In this document: positions 24,156-32,710 of the stretch, piece after piece
Layout of the letters: each line of letters begins with the position of its first letter
How positions within the stretch are numbered: the first letter of the stretch is position 1
Assembly (NCBI RefSeq): GCF_016793225.1
Contig: NZ_JAEUMN010000156.1
Span: 1-64,000 of the forward strand
From: Phenylobacterium sp.
GTDB taxonomy: Bacteria; Pseudomonadota; Alphaproteobacteria; Caulobacterales; Caulobacteraceae
Reading direction: 5' to 3'
DNA length: 64,000 nt
Notes under the pieces: generated by a model
The model's input: only the letters and a program-made list of their open reading frames with translations
What the model was told of the DNA's origin: nothing
Database searches by the model: none
Position numbers and translations under genes: made by a program

Positions 24156-25439
24156 TCAGAGCCAGGGGGCCATACGCTCGCGGTCCAGCATGTCCTCGTA
24201 GGTCGGGCGGGGCCGCACCACGGCGTAGCGGTCTCCTCGGACCAGCACCTCGGGCGCCAGCAGGCGGGAGTTGTACTCGCTGGCCATGGCCGCGCCGTAG
24301 GCCCCGGCGGTCATGAAGGCCACCAGGTCGCCCGCTTCGAGCGGCGCCAGCATGCGGTCGCGGGTGAAGGTGTCGCCGGTCTCGCAGACCGGCCCGACGA
24401 CGTCGTACGCGAGGGTGTCGCCCGGGCGCGGCTTCACGGGCCGGATGTCATGGAAGGCGTCGTACATGGCCGGCCGCAGCAGGTCGTTCATGGCCGCGTC
24501 CAGCACCAGGAAGCGGCGGCCCTCTGGGCGCTCGTGCACATGGGTCACGCGCGCCAGCAGCACCCCGGCGTTGGCGGCGATCATGCGCCCGGGTTCGAAG
24601 GCGAACTGGACGTCCAGCCCCTGGGTGGCGCGGGCGATCATCTGCGCATAGGCGGCCGGGGAGGGCGGTTCGGGCTGGTTGAAGTACGGGACCCCGAGGC
24701 CGCCGCCCAGGTCGAGGCGCTCGAGGTGAAGGCCCTCGGCGCGGATGCGCTCGACGAGGCCCCGCATCTTGGCGAACGCGGCTTCCATCGGCGCGAGGTC
24801 GGTGATCTGGCTGCCGATGTGGCACGCGACCCCGACGGGCCGGACGCCGGCCATGTTGGACGCGTTGGCGTAGAGCCGCTCGGCCTCGGAGAAGCTGACG
24901 CCGAACTTGTTCTCCGCCTTGCCGGTCGAGATCTTCGCGTGACCGCCGGCGGAGACGTCGGGATTGACCCGGATGGCCACCGGCACCCGGCGGCCGAGGC
25001 GCTGGGCCACTTGGTTCACCAGGTGGAGCTCGGGCTCGGACTCCAGGTTGATCTCGGCCACGCCGGTCTCGATGGCGAAGGCGATCTCCGGCTCGGTCTT
25101 GCCGACGCCCGAGAAGACGATGCGCTCCGGCGGAACGCCGGCCGCCAGGGCGCGGCGGATCTCCCCCTCGGACACGACGTCGGCGCCGGCGCCCAGCCGG
25201 GCGAGCGTCCGCAGGACCGCCACGTTGGAGTTGGCCTTCACGGCGAAGGCGATCAGCGGGTCCTTCAGCCCGGCGTCGACCAGGGCGTCGCGCAGCACGG
25301 TGAAGTGCCGTTCCAGCGTGGCGGACGAGTAGACATAGACCGGCGTGCCCACCTCTTCGGCGATGCGCGAGAGGGGAACGTCTTCACAGGCGAGCTCGCC
25401 CGCCGCGGGGCCGCTCGTGGCGAGCTCGAAGTGGTTCAT
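24156..25439 (-). CDS. lysA: Diaminopimelate decarboxylase
   Basis: 427 residues. It converts meso-diaminopimelate to lysine with pyridoxal phosphate. The Schiff-base lysine is Lys68 in AFAVKANSN; the phosphate-binding Gly-rich loop is LDLGGGLGVPY; the second active site motif is GPVCETGDTF with its Cys. A C-terminal YNSR and a Tyr-rich beta domain complete the group IV decarboxylase fold. The start overlaps the lipoprotein stop (ATGA). Confidence 0.96.
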   Translation of the reverse strand: MNHFELATSGPAAGELACEDVPLSRIAEEVGTPVYVYSSATLERHFTVLRDALVDAGLKDPLIAFAVKANSNVAVLRTLARLGAGADVVSEGEIRRALAAGVPPERIVFSGVGKTEPEIAFAIETGVAEINLESEPELHLVNQVAQRLGRRVPVAIRVNPDVSAGGHAKISTGKAENKFGVSFSEAERLYANASNMAGVRPVGVACHIGSQITDLAPMEAAFAKMRGLVERIRAEGLHLERLDLGGGLGVPYFNQPEPPSPAAYAQMIARATQGLDVQFAFEPGRMIAANAGVLLARVTHVHERPEGRRFLVLDAAMNDLLRPAMYDAFHDIRPVKPRPGDTLAYDVVGPVCETGDTFTRDRMLAPLEAGDLVAFMTAGAYGAAMASEYNSRLLAPEVLVRGDRYAVVRPRPTYEDMLDRERMAPWL

Positions 25440-25735
25440 CTGCGGGGGTTGGCGTAGGGATCGGGCAGGGCGGTGGGCGGCGCGACGTCGCCGGGGCTCG
25501 GGTTGGTGCCCGGGATCGGAAGCGTCCGCGGCGGCGCCGGGTCGGTGTCGCGGTCGCGCGGGTCGACGGTGTCGACCGGCCGGCTGGGGTCCTGCTGCCG
25601 CTGCCGGTTGTCGGCGTCGGCCGTGGTGTTTCGCTCCGAGCCGAAGAGGGGCCCCGGCCGCTCCAGCTGGCCTACCTTGCCGCAGCCGGCGAGGCCGGCC
25701 GCCAGGAGGATCGTCAGCGCCAATACGCGGGTCAT
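25436..25735 (-). CDS. Small lipoprotein between argH and lysA (LptM-like position)
   Basis: 99 residues. The signal peptide [18 protein letters not shown] ends in the lipobox LAGC with Cys18, followed by [14 protein letters not shown], similar to the short N-terminal motif of LptM/YifL-type lipoproteins (CGxKGPLxxP), and a disordered Pro/Asp-rich tail. In enterobacteria LptM supports LptD maturation and its gene also lies next to lysine-pathway genes. Overlaps argH (ATGA) at the start and lysA at the end. Confidence 0.85.
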   Translation of the reverse strand: MTRVLALTILLAAGLAGCGKVGQLERPGPLFGSERNTTADADNRQRQQDPSRPVDTVDPRDRDTDPAPPRTLPIPGTNPSPGDVAPPTALPDPYANPRR

Positions 25736-27153
25736 GCCAAGGCTTCCTTCCAACGCTTGATCTGCGCCCGGACCTGGTCCGGCGCAGTCCCACCATAACT
25801 CTTCCGGCTGGCCGCGGATGCCTGGGGCGTGAGCACGCCGTAGACGTCGGGGCCGATGCCCTGGGAGAGCGCCTGCAGCTCGGCCAGCGGCAGGTCCGCG
25901 AGGTCGCACCCCAGCTGTTCGGCGCGCTTCACGGCCGCGCCGGTGACGTGGTGGGCGTCGCGGAACGGCATGTCGAGGGTGCGCACCAGCCAGTCGGCCA
26001 GGTCGGTGGCGGTGGAGAACCCCGCGCCGGCGGCCTGCGCCATGCGCGGCGCCACGGGCTCCAGGTCGGCCACCATGCCGGCCATCGCCCGCAGGCTCAG
26101 CTCCAGGGCGTCGAAGGCCTCGAAGGTGGGGACCTTGTCCTCCTGCATGTCCTTCGAATACGCGAGCGGGAGACCCTTCATCACCACGGTGAGCTGGGTG
26201 AACGAGCCGAGCAGCCGCCCCACCTTGGCGCGCACCAGCTCGGCGGCGTCGGGGTTCTTCTTCTGCGGCATGATCGACGAGCCGGTGGTGAAGGCGTCCG
26301 ACAGCCGGATGAAGCCGAACTGCGGGGTCGTCCAGACCACGATCTCCTCGGCCAGGCGGGACAGGTGGACGCCGCAGAGCGACGCAGCAGCCAGCGCCTC
26401 GAGGGCGAAGTCGCGGTCCGAGACGCTGTCGAGCGAGTTGGCCGTGGGACGGTCGAAGCCCAGCGCGCGGGCCGTCATCTCCCGGTCGATGGGGAAGGGC
26501 GAACCGGCGAGCGCCGCGGCGCCCAGCGGGCACTCGTTCATCCGCGCCCGCGCATCGGCGAAGCGGCCCGCGTCGCGGCCGAACATCTCCACATAGGCCA
26601 TGAGGTGGTGGCCGAAGGTCACGGGCTGGGCCGGCTGCAGGTGGGTGAAGCCGGGCATCAGGGTGTCGGCGTGCGCCTCGGCCTTGGAGAGCAGGGCCGT
26701 CTGCAGCGCCCGGAGCTGGCCGATGGTGCGGTCGCAGGCGTCGCGAACCCACATGCGGAAGTCGAGCGCCACCTGGTCGTTGCGGGACCGCGCGGTGTGC
26801 AGCCGCCCGGCCGCCGGTCCGATCAGCTCCCGAAGCCGCGCCTCCACGTTCATGTGGATGTCCTCGAACTCCTCCCGGAAGGGGAAGTCCCCGGCCTCGA
26901 TCTCGGCGGCGATGGCGTCGAGGCCGCCCTGGATCGCGGCCTCGTCCTCGCTTGTAATCACGCCCGCCTTGCGCAACATCGCGGCGTGCGCGCGGGACCC
27001 GGCCAGGTCCTGGGCCGCCAGACGCTTGTCGAAGCCGATGGAGACGTTGATCGCCTGCATCAGCTCGGCCGGCTTATCGGAGAACCGTCCGCCCCACATG
27101 GCCTGCCCTTCGGGGGCGGGGCGCTCGGGCGGGCCTTTTGAAGACGAGGTCAT
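25732..27153 (-). CDS. argH: Argininosuccinate lyase
   Basis: 473 residues. It cleaves argininosuccinate to arginine and fumarate. The fumarase/aspartase signature [11 protein letters not shown] is present, with [13 protein letters not shown] and the [12 protein letters not shown] type of segment. The body starts at [10 protein letters not shown]. The ATG at 27153 abuts the divergent ATG of the thioredoxin-like gene with no base between; a start at 27099 (MWGGRF) has a better upstream AAGGG and matches the core of the family, so the first 18 residues are uncertain. Confidence 0.95.
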   Translation of the reverse strand: MTSSSKGPPERPAPEGQAMWGGRFSDKPAELMQAINVSIGFDKRLAAQDLAGSRAHAAMLRKAGVITSEDEAAIQGGLDAIAAEIEAGDFPFREEFEDIHMNVEARLRELIGPAAGRLHTARSRNDQVALDFRMWVRDACDRTIGQLRALQTALLSKAEAHADTLMPGFTHLQPAQPVTFGHHLMAYVEMFGRDAGRFADARARMNECPLGAAALAGSPFPIDREMTARALGFDRPTANSLDSVSDRDFALEALAAASLCGVHLSRLAEEIVVWTTPQFGFIRLSDAFTTGSSIMPQKKNPDAAELVRAKVGRLLGSFTQLTVVMKGLPLAYSKDMQEDKVPTFEAFDALELSLRAMAGMVADLEPVAPRMAQAAGAGFSTATDLADWLVRTLDMPFRDAHHVTGAAVKRAEQLGCDLADLPLAELQALSQGIGPDVYGVLTPQASAASRKSYGGTAPDQVRAQIKRWKEALA

Positions 27154-27792
27154 ATGAGCGAGAGTCCAGCCGGTTCGAAGCCCAAGGGTGGGCTCCTGAC
27201 CTGGGCCCTATGGATCGTCGCCCTCGCGGGCGTTGCGGCGGTTGTCTACATCATCGCTCAGGCTTCCACCAAGACGGCGCCGAGCGCGCCGTCAGCCGGC
27301 GCGTCCGCCACGGTCGGAAAGCCCGGCGAGGCGTCGTTCGCGAGCAAGGTGTCGACGCCGGAATCACCGACCCCAGCGCCCGACTACGCCTTCAACGACG
27401 CGGCCGGGAAGCCGGTGAAGATCGCCGACTTCAAGGGCAAGGTGGTGGTGCTGAACATCTGGGCCACCTGGTGCGGGCCCTGCAAGGTCGAGATGCCCAC
27501 GCTGGCGAAGCTGGCCAAGGCCTACGAGGGCAAGCCGGTCGAGGTGGTGGTGGTGTCGATCGACACGCCCGAGGCGGCCGCGAAGGCGAAGCTCTTCATC
27601 GCGCAGAACGCCCCGCTGGCCTTCTACCATGACGGCCCGGCGAAGCTTCCGTTCAAGGCGAACGTGCCCGGCTTCCCGACCACGATCATCTACGGCAAGG
27701 ACGGCGCCGAGGCCGCGCGGGTGGCCGGCGACGCGGACTGGTCGGCGGCCGAGCCGCGCGCGCTCATCGACAAGGTCCTGGCGGCGAGCTGA
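27154..27792 (+). CDS. Membrane-anchored TlpA/ResA-like thioredoxin
   Basis: 212 residues. A membrane helix at about 13-36, a Ser/Ala/Pro linker and a thioredoxin-fold domain with the redox motif WCGPC at 106-110 and a cis-Pro loop near GFPTT. It is probably a periplasmic thiol-disulfide reductase of the TlpA type used in cytochrome maturation or other reductive roles. Its start touches the argH start. A hairpin at 27805 follows 13 bases after the stop. Confidence 0.92.
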   Translation: MSESPAGSKPKGGLLTWALWIVALAGVAAVVYIIAQASTKTAPSAPSAGASATVGKPGEASFASKVSTPESPTPAPDYAFNDAAGKPVKIADFKGKVVVLNIWATWCGPCKVEMPTLAKLAKAYEGKPVEVVVVSIDTPEAAAKAKLFIAQNAPLAFYHDGPAKLPFKANVPGFPTTIIYGKDGAEAARVAGDADWSAAEPRALIDKVLAAS

Positions 27793-27804
27793 CGCGCAAA
27801 GGCG

Positions 27805-27826
27805 CGGCGGGCGCGTCCGCCCGCCG
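27805..27826 (+). terminator. Hairpin after the thioredoxin gene
   Basis: CGGCGGGCG (27805-27813) and CGCCCGCCG (27818-27826) form a perfect 9-bp stem with a 4-base loop. The downstream side has only a weak T-tract. It lies between convergent genes. Confidence 0.6.
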
Positions 27827-27870
27827 TCCCCTCGGCTTCAAGTGTGGCCGTTGCGCCGAGGCGCTCGGCG

Positions 27871-28305
27871 TCAGGCCGGCTGGGCCTGCTTGCCTGCGGC
27901 GGCGGCTGCGAGCGCCGCCTGCTGCACCGTGAGCGCCCGCACCAGGTTGACCAGCGACGCCCGGATTTCCGGGGCCAGCTTCTCGTAGGCCGAGAGCAGC
28001 TCCAGCGCGCCAGGCGTGCGCATGCGGGTAAGCAGGTCGAGATCCTCGGCGGTTTCCTTGTCGGCGCCGTCGAAGACGTCCATCAGGTCGGTCACGCGGC
28101 AGCGGAGCGCGCGCGAGATCTGCACCAGGCGCGAGAACGAGATGCGGTTCGCGCCGTTCTCGTATTTCTGGATCTGCTGGAAGCTGACGCCGCATTGCTC
28201 TGCCAGAGCCTCCTGCGACATCCCGATCGTCCGCCGACGAATACGCACCGCGGCCCCGAGCGCGATGTCCATCGGATCCGGCGCCTTGGTAGACACCTCC
28301 GCCAT
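27871..28305 (-). CDS. XRE-family transcriptional regulator
   Basis: 144 residues from the ATG at 28305, which has GGGAGG and GAAGG upstream; a start at 28344 is also open. The HTH (about 15-70) has the recognition region SFQQIQKYENGANRIS; the C-terminal half is helical with GALELLSAYEKL and an Ala-rich tail. It is a paralogue of the prophage-area regulator at 2169-2549. Proteins of this type are abundant in Caulobacterales and some control cell-cycle or envelope genes; which genes this one controls is unknown. Confidence 0.88.
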   Translation of the reverse strand: MAEVSTKAPDPMDIALGAAVRIRRRTIGMSQEALAEQCGVSFQQIQKYENGANRISFSRLVQISRALRCRVTDLMDVFDGADKETAEDLDLLTRMRTPGALELLSAYEKLAPEIRASLVNLVRALTVQQAALAAAAAGKQAQPA

Positions 28306-28531
28306 ACCTTCAACCCTCCCTGAAGCGGTGTCCCCGTCCGACACCGCAAGCCCAAGTTGCGACTAAAGGTCGTTTGTGCCGGAACTGCAAAGCTTTTTCA
28401 GCCGTCAGGGGATTCCCGTTCAACCTGTGGGTCACAGACCGCGGCCTTGCGACCCACAGCCTTCGGTCAAGGTCTTGGTAACCGAAGCACCGCGGAACTG
28501 CGGGCCCAGGAGCGTTGTGATTCTCGAGGCC

Positions 28532-28783
28532 ATGCGCGTCATCCAGTTGCATCAACCGTTCGACCACGGAGCGGCGCTTCGGGTTCCCCCGGCGCACGAT
28601 CGGAAGAACTGGGCCGTGCTCTGGCAGTGGCTCGGAGAGGACGCCCAGGCGGTCGCCGAAGCCGCCGCCGTCCAGGTGCGCACCCCCGACGGGCCCGTGG
28701 TCGCCCACGCCGGCGACTGGATCGTGCTGAGCCATTCGGGGAGCTTCCACGTGGCGCACGCGCTGCGCCCGCATCACGCCTGA
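28532..28783 (+). CDS. Small hypothetical protein
   Basis: 83 residues from the ATG at 28532; a frame open to 28376 lacks coding character. The pattern is RVIQLHQPFDHG, NWAVLWQWLG and a last strand GDWIVLSHSGSFHVAHAL, like a small beta-rich domain. Not recognised. Convergent with the next gene, 18 bases apart. The bases between 28306 and 28531 hold no gene. Confidence 0.5.
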   Translation: MRVIQLHQPFDHGAALRVPPAHDRKNWAVLWQWLGEDAQAVAEAAAVQVRTPDGPVVAHAGDWIVLSHSGSFHVAHALRPHHA

Positions 28784-28801
28784 GCCCCCGGCTCCGGCCG
28801 C

Positions 28802-30286
28802 TCAGAGCGCGAGGTGGGGCACCCGCCCGGCCTCGTAGGCCTTCGATCCCACGGGCAGGGTGTAGAGGCTTCCGTCGTCCGACAGGCGCCAGTCCCCCTT
28901 GCGGGCCTCGTTCATGCGGCGGGTGAAGATCCCGCGCAGGACGAAGTTATCCGGCGCGGGGATCAGGTGGTACAGCACCAGCAGCTTCACGCCGGCGCGG
29001 TTGGCCGTGTCCGCCGCCTCCTCGGGCGAGATGTGGTAGCTCTGGATGTCGGCCATGATGTGGGCCACGCGGTCGCGGCCGTTCCTGCGCGCCACGCCTT
29101 CGAGCGCCCGGACCATGTCGCGGTTCAGCGCCTCCGAGAACAGGATGTCGGCGCCCCGCGCGGCCTCCACGAGGCGCGGGTCGGCCGTCGTGTCGCCGGT
29201 GATCACCACGGAGCGGCCCCGGTAGTCGAACCGGTAGGCGTAGGCCGGCGAGACCGGCGCATGGTTGGTCTCGATCGCCGTGATCCGCATGGCGCCGTCG
29301 TCGTAGACGACCGCACGGTGAGGCTGGGGCCCGGTCATGGCGACCGGTCGCGCCTGCATCGGCGCCGTCTGGGGCGGCAGCATGCGGGCGGTGTGGTGAG
29401 CGGTGCGGTAGGCCTGGTCCTGGGCGAGGGCCGTGTTGAAGCCCGCGACCACCTGCTCCACGCCGGGGCCACCGTAGACCGCCAGCGGCCCGGGCCGTCC
29501 CGCGACCCACGTCTGCAGGTTCAGCTCGGGCAGGTCGCCGATGTGGTCGGAGTGGAAGTGCGTCAGGAAGACGCCGGCGACCCGGTCCAGCGGCACGCCC
29601 CACTGCATCAGCCGCTCGGTGGATTCAGGACCGGAGTCCACGATGTACATCTTCCCGCCGGCCATCACCGCCACGCACGCCTTGGCGCGGCGGTTGCTGG
29701 GCAGCGGCGAGGAGGTGCCGCAGAGGGCGACCCGCAGCGCGTCGTCGCCCAGCAGCGCGGCGTTGTCCTGGGCCACCAGCGTCTGGGCGGCCCAGGCGAA
29801 GAGCCGGTCCTGGACCTGCGGCGCGCGCAGCGCCGCGGCCCCGGCCGCGACGAGGACGGCCACGAGGAGGAACAGGACCAGCACCGCGCGCAGGGTCTTC
29901 GGCGCCGGATCGGCGGGGCGGCCCATGCTGCGCGCGTGCAGGGCCAGGGCGACGATCGCGCCGACCTCCACGGGCAGCGCGAGGGCGAGGCCCGCCGGGC
30001 TGCCGGTCGCCGCGAGGCTGATCAGGCGACCCGTGACGACCGCGCACAGCGCCAGGGCCGCCACCACCAGCAGGCTCCGGCGACGGCTCCAGACGCCGAC
30101 CAGGCAGAGGGCCGAGAGGACCACGAACATGCCGCCCAGGTCGCCCCTGATCGCCGAGAGCCCCGGAATACCTATGGGCGCGATGGCCAGGCGCGCGGCC
30201 AGCGGCTCGGGCGCGATCCACAGGCCGACGCCGAGGGCGGCGAACAGCAGCCCGTAGGCCGTGACGACGATCCGGGTTATGGGCAT
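28802..30286 (-). CDS. DUF4345 membrane domain fused to a metallo-beta-lactamase hydrolase
   Basis: 494 residues. Residues 1-about 120 have four membrane helices of the DUF4345 type (starting TRIVVTAYGLLFAALGVGLW). A further helix at about 132-152 precedes a metallo-beta-lactamase domain (about 185-490). Its zinc motif is THFHSDHIGD, with VVITGDTTADP and later His ligands in HIMADIQSYH. The domain resembles ribonuclease Z-like hydrolases of the exported type. The hydrolase would sit in the periplasm or at the membrane. Transcribed with the TetR gene 21 bases upstream. The substrate is unknown. Confidence 0.85.
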   Translation of the reverse strand: MPITRIVVTAYGLLFAALGVGLWIAPEPLAARLAIAPIGIPGLSAIRGDLGGMFVVLSALCLVGVWSRRRSLLVVAALALCAVVTGRLISLAATGSPAGLALALPVEVGAIVALALHARSMGRPADPAPKTLRAVLVLFLLVAVLVAAGAAALRAPQVQDRLFAWAAQTLVAQDNAALLGDDALRVALCGTSSPLPSNRRAKACVAVMAGGKMYIVDSGPESTERLMQWGVPLDRVAGVFLTHFHSDHIGDLPELNLQTWVAGRPGPLAVYGGPGVEQVVAGFNTALAQDQAYRTAHHTARMLPPQTAPMQARPVAMTGPQPHRAVVYDDGAMRITAIETNHAPVSPAYAYRFDYRGRSVVITGDTTADPRLVEAARGADILFSEALNRDMVRALEGVARRNGRDRVAHIMADIQSYHISPEEAADTANRAGVKLLVLYHLIPAPDNFVLRGIFTRRMNEARKGDWRLSDDGSLYTLPVGSKAYEAGRVPHLAL

Positions 30287-30307
30287 GGGCGAGGTTCCTT
30301 CTGAGAC

Positions 30308-30967
30308 TCAGCCGGCGGCGCCGGGGCCGAGGATGTCGGCGGCCGCGCGGGCGGCGACGGCTCTGGCCTGCGCCGGATCGAGGCCCAGGCCGCGCAGCAG
30401 GCCGGCGGCGAGGTCGCGGGAGAGCGCGGCGGCGCGCCGCCGCTCCGCGGGTTCGCCGCCCTCCGGCTCCAGCACCCGCGCCACGGCGATCTGCACCACG
30501 CCCACCGCCATCAGCACGGCGGCCTCGGCGCCGACGCCGCCGAACAGGCCCGAGGCGAGCCCGGCGCGGACATCGGCGCGGACGCCGGCGTTGCTGGGGA
30601 AGTCCGGGATATGGGCCCCGCGGAAGAGCTGCAGGCCGACCCGCACCGCCGACGGGTCCTCCAGCGCCTGCCGGACGAAGCCGCACAGGGCGCGGGCGAT
30701 GCGCTCGGCGGGGTCGGCGGCCTCGGCGGCCACGCGCGAAGCCAGCCCTTCCACGCCCTGGCGCACCTCGTCGGCGACAGCCCGCGCCAGCGCCTCCTTG
30801 TCTGGGAAGTGGTTGTAGAAGCTGCCCTTGGCGACGTCCGCGGCGGCCACGATGTCGTCGATCGAGACCGCTTCCACCGCGCGCACGGCGAACAGCTCGT
30901 GGCCCGCCCGCAGGAGCGCGGCGCGTGTCCGCGCGCGGCGGCGGTCGGGCTTCGGGACGGCGCTCAA
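30308..30967 (-). CDS. TetR-family regulator
   Basis: 219 residues from a TTG at 30967 with AGG upstream. The HTH (about 10-60) has the TetR pattern SIDDIVAAADVAKGSFYNHFPDKEAL; the rest is the helical ligand domain. It is very similar in the HTH to the second TetR at 35063-35716 (AIDDIVRAADVAKGSFYNHFADREAL). A palindrome lies in its 76-base divergent gap. Probably it controls the divergent isomerase gene and its own operon. Confidence 0.9.
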   Translation of the reverse strand: MSAVPKPDRRRARTRAALLRAGHELFAVRAVEAVSIDDIVAAADVAKGSFYNHFPDKEALARAVADEVRQGVEGLASRVAAEAADPAERIARALCGFVRQALEDPSAVRVGLQLFRGAHIPDFPSNAGVRADVRAGLASGLFGGVGAEAAVLMAVGVVQIAVARVLEPEGGEPAERRRAAALSRDLAAGLLRGLGLDPAQARAVAARAAADILGPGAAG

Positions 30968-30984
30968 GGACGACCTGCGTTTCT

Positions 30985-30998
30985 TGACTGGTTCGTCA
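30985..30998. promoter_or_regulatory. TGAC-N6-GTCA operator between TetR and isomerase genes
   Basis: TGACTGGTTCGTCA. It overlaps the promoter-like TTGACT at 30984-30989. A further half site CAGTCA is at 31012-31017, so the whole run 30985-31017 is partly symmetric. Same arms as the sites at 31692 and 31747. Confidence 0.55.
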
Positions 30999-31043
30999 CT
31001 ATTGAACTAGACAGTCAGAAACGCAAGTGGGGGGCGCTGTTCG

Positions 31044-31694
31044 ATGACGCTCGAGGTCGAAGTCTTCTGGTCGTTCCGCAGCCCCTACTCCTACCTCGCC
31101 ACGCCGCGGCTGGCCGAGATCGCGCGGACCTACGACGTCGAACTGTCGATCCGGCCGGTGTACCCCCTGGCCGTGCGCGTCGACGGCTTCTTCGATCGGC
31201 AGGACCCCCGCTGGCCGATGTACGTGGTGCGCGACTGCTTCCGGACGGCCCAGATGCTGGGCATGACGTTCGGCCCGCCCCGGCCCGATCCCATCGTGAT
31301 GAACATGGCGACCCGGGAGATCCCGAAGGACCAGCCCTACATCCGCCGGCTCACGCACCTGGGGCAGGCGGCGGTGGAGCGCGGCCAGGGCCTGCCGTTC
31401 ATCTGCGAGGTGAGCCGCCTGATCTGGAGCGGCGAGGTGGACGGCTGGGACAAGGGCGACCATCTGGCCGAGGCCGCCGCGCGGGCGGGCCTGGACCTCG
31501 CGGACCTGGACCGCACCGTCGCGGCGGAGGGCGAGCGCCTGGAGGCGGCGATCCAGGCCAGTCACGACCGGCTGGAAAGCGTGGGCCACTGGGGGGTCCC
31601 CACCTTCGTGTTCCAGGACGAGCCCTTCTTCGGGCAGGACCGCATCGAGACCCTGCTGTGGCGCATGCGCCAGCAAGGCCTGAAAGAGAAATGA
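31044..31694 (+). CDS. 2-hydroxychromene-2-carboxylate isomerase-like (DsbA/kappa-GST) protein
   Basis: 216 residues. The thioredoxin-like start WSFRSPYSYLATPRLAEIA with the active Ser, the helical insert (residues about 60-160) and the cis-Pro region GVPTFVFQDEPFFGQDRI are those of HCCA isomerases, which act in naphthalene and related aromatic pathways with glutathione. The start follows GGGGGG. Located at the head of an aromatic-catabolism cluster. Confidence 0.88.
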   Translation: MTLEVEVFWSFRSPYSYLATPRLAEIARTYDVELSIRPVYPLAVRVDGFFDRQDPRWPMYVVRDCFRTAQMLGMTFGPPRPDPIVMNMATREIPKDQPYIRRLTHLGQAAVERGQGLPFICEVSRLIWSGEVDGWDKGDHLAEAAARAGLDLADLDRTVAAEGERLEAAIQASHDRLESVGHWGVPTFVFQDEPFFGQDRIETLLWRMRQQGLKEK

Positions 31695-31705
31695 CCATTT
31701 CGTCA
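31692..31705. promoter_or_regulatory. TGAC-N6-GTCA operator, first copy before the dioxygenase gene
   Basis: TGACCATTTCGTCA, overlapping the stop codon of the isomerase gene. A consensus -35 box TTGACA lies at 31715-31720. Confidence 0.5.
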
Positions 31706-31746
31706 ACTTAGCCGTTGACAGCTGGCCGCCGGAGGGGCTTTCTACA

Positions 31747-31760
31747 TGACCAAATGGTCA
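31747..31760. promoter_or_regulatory. TGAC-N6-GTCA operator, perfect palindrome
   Basis: TGACCAAATGGTCA is a perfect 14-bp palindrome, 16 bases before the ATG at 31777 and 55 bases from the copy at 31692. It sits downstream of the TTGACA box, where a TetR repressor would block transcription. Confidence 0.65.
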
Positions 31761-31776
31761 ATGTGGAGGCGCGCTC

Positions 31777-32697
31777 ATGATCCGGGTCGAAGACATCGCC
31801 TATGTGCGCTTCCGGGCGCCGGACCTCGCCGAGATGGCGGCGTTCCTGGCCGACTTCGGCATCGCGGCCGAGATGCGCGACGGCCGGCTGTACGGCCGCG
31901 GGACGGGGCCCGCGCCCTTCCTGCATGTGACCGAGCCCGGGGACGCGGGCTTCGCCGCGGTCGGCTTCCGTGCGTCGAGCCTGGCCGACCTGGAAGCCCT
32001 CGCCGCCGCCGAAGGCGCCGCGGTCGAGGCCCTGGACGGCCCCGGCGGCGGGCGCGTGGTGCGGCTCACGGATCCGGACGGCCACGCGGTCGAGGTCGTG
32101 GCCGGGCAGGGCCCCGTCGCGGAACTGGACCTGCCCAGCCGGCCCCCGTGGAACTCCGCGGCCGGGCGGCCGCGGCAACGGGCGGTGAAGCGCACGGGCG
32201 CCGGCGCCGCCCACGTCGTCCGCCTGGGCCACTGCGTCCTGAACGTCTCGGACTTCCGCGCCTCGGAGGCCTGGTACAAGTCGCGCTTCGGCTTCATCAC
32301 CTCGGACGAGATCCAGGTGACGCCCGAGTTCGCCCTGGGCGCCTTCCTGCGCTGCGACCGCGGCGAGCTGCCCACCGACCACCACACGCTGTTCCTCCTG
32401 CAGAGCCCGGCGGGGCCGGGGTTCAACCACGCCGCCTACGAGGTCGCCGACCTCGACGACCTGATGGCCGGGCACGACCGCCTGAAGGCCGCGGGCCGCC
32501 ATCCGGAGTGGGGCGTCGGCCGGCACGTCCTGGGCAGCCAGGTCTTCGACTACTGGCGCGACCCGTGGGGCCACACGCTCGAGCACTGGACCGACGGCGA
32601 CCTGTTCACCGCGGCCGACGGGTCCAACACCGCGACGCTGCAGGACCTGCTGGCGGTGCAGTGGGGCCCGCCGCCGCCGGCGACCCTGGGCCGATAG
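31777..32697 (+). CDS. VOC-family extradiol dioxygenase (BphC-like)
   Basis: 306 residues in two VOC domains. The second carries the metal triad: His in LGHCVLNV (about 151), His in GFNHAAYEV (about 215) and Glu in HTLEHWTDG (about 272). This layout is that of type I extradiol ring-cleavage enzymes. GGAGG precedes the start. The first domain lacks the triad, as usual for the structural domain. The catecholic substrate is unknown. Gene order before an FAH hydrolase and a flavin monooxygenase suits meta-cleavage. Confidence 0.87.
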   Translation: MIRVEDIAYVRFRAPDLAEMAAFLADFGIAAEMRDGRLYGRGTGPAPFLHVTEPGDAGFAAVGFRASSLADLEALAAAEGAAVEALDGPGGGRVVRLTDPDGHAVEVVAGQGPVAELDLPSRPPWNSAAGRPRQRAVKRTGAGAAHVVRLGHCVLNVSDFRASEAWYKSRFGFITSDEIQVTPEFALGAFLRCDRGELPTDHHTLFLLQSPAGPGFNHAAYEVADLDDLMAGHDRLKAAGRHPEWGVGRHVLGSQVFDYWRDPWGHTLEHWTDGDLFTAADGSNTATLQDLLAVQWGPPPPATLGR

Positions 32698-32710
32698 GGG
32701 AAGCACCAAG

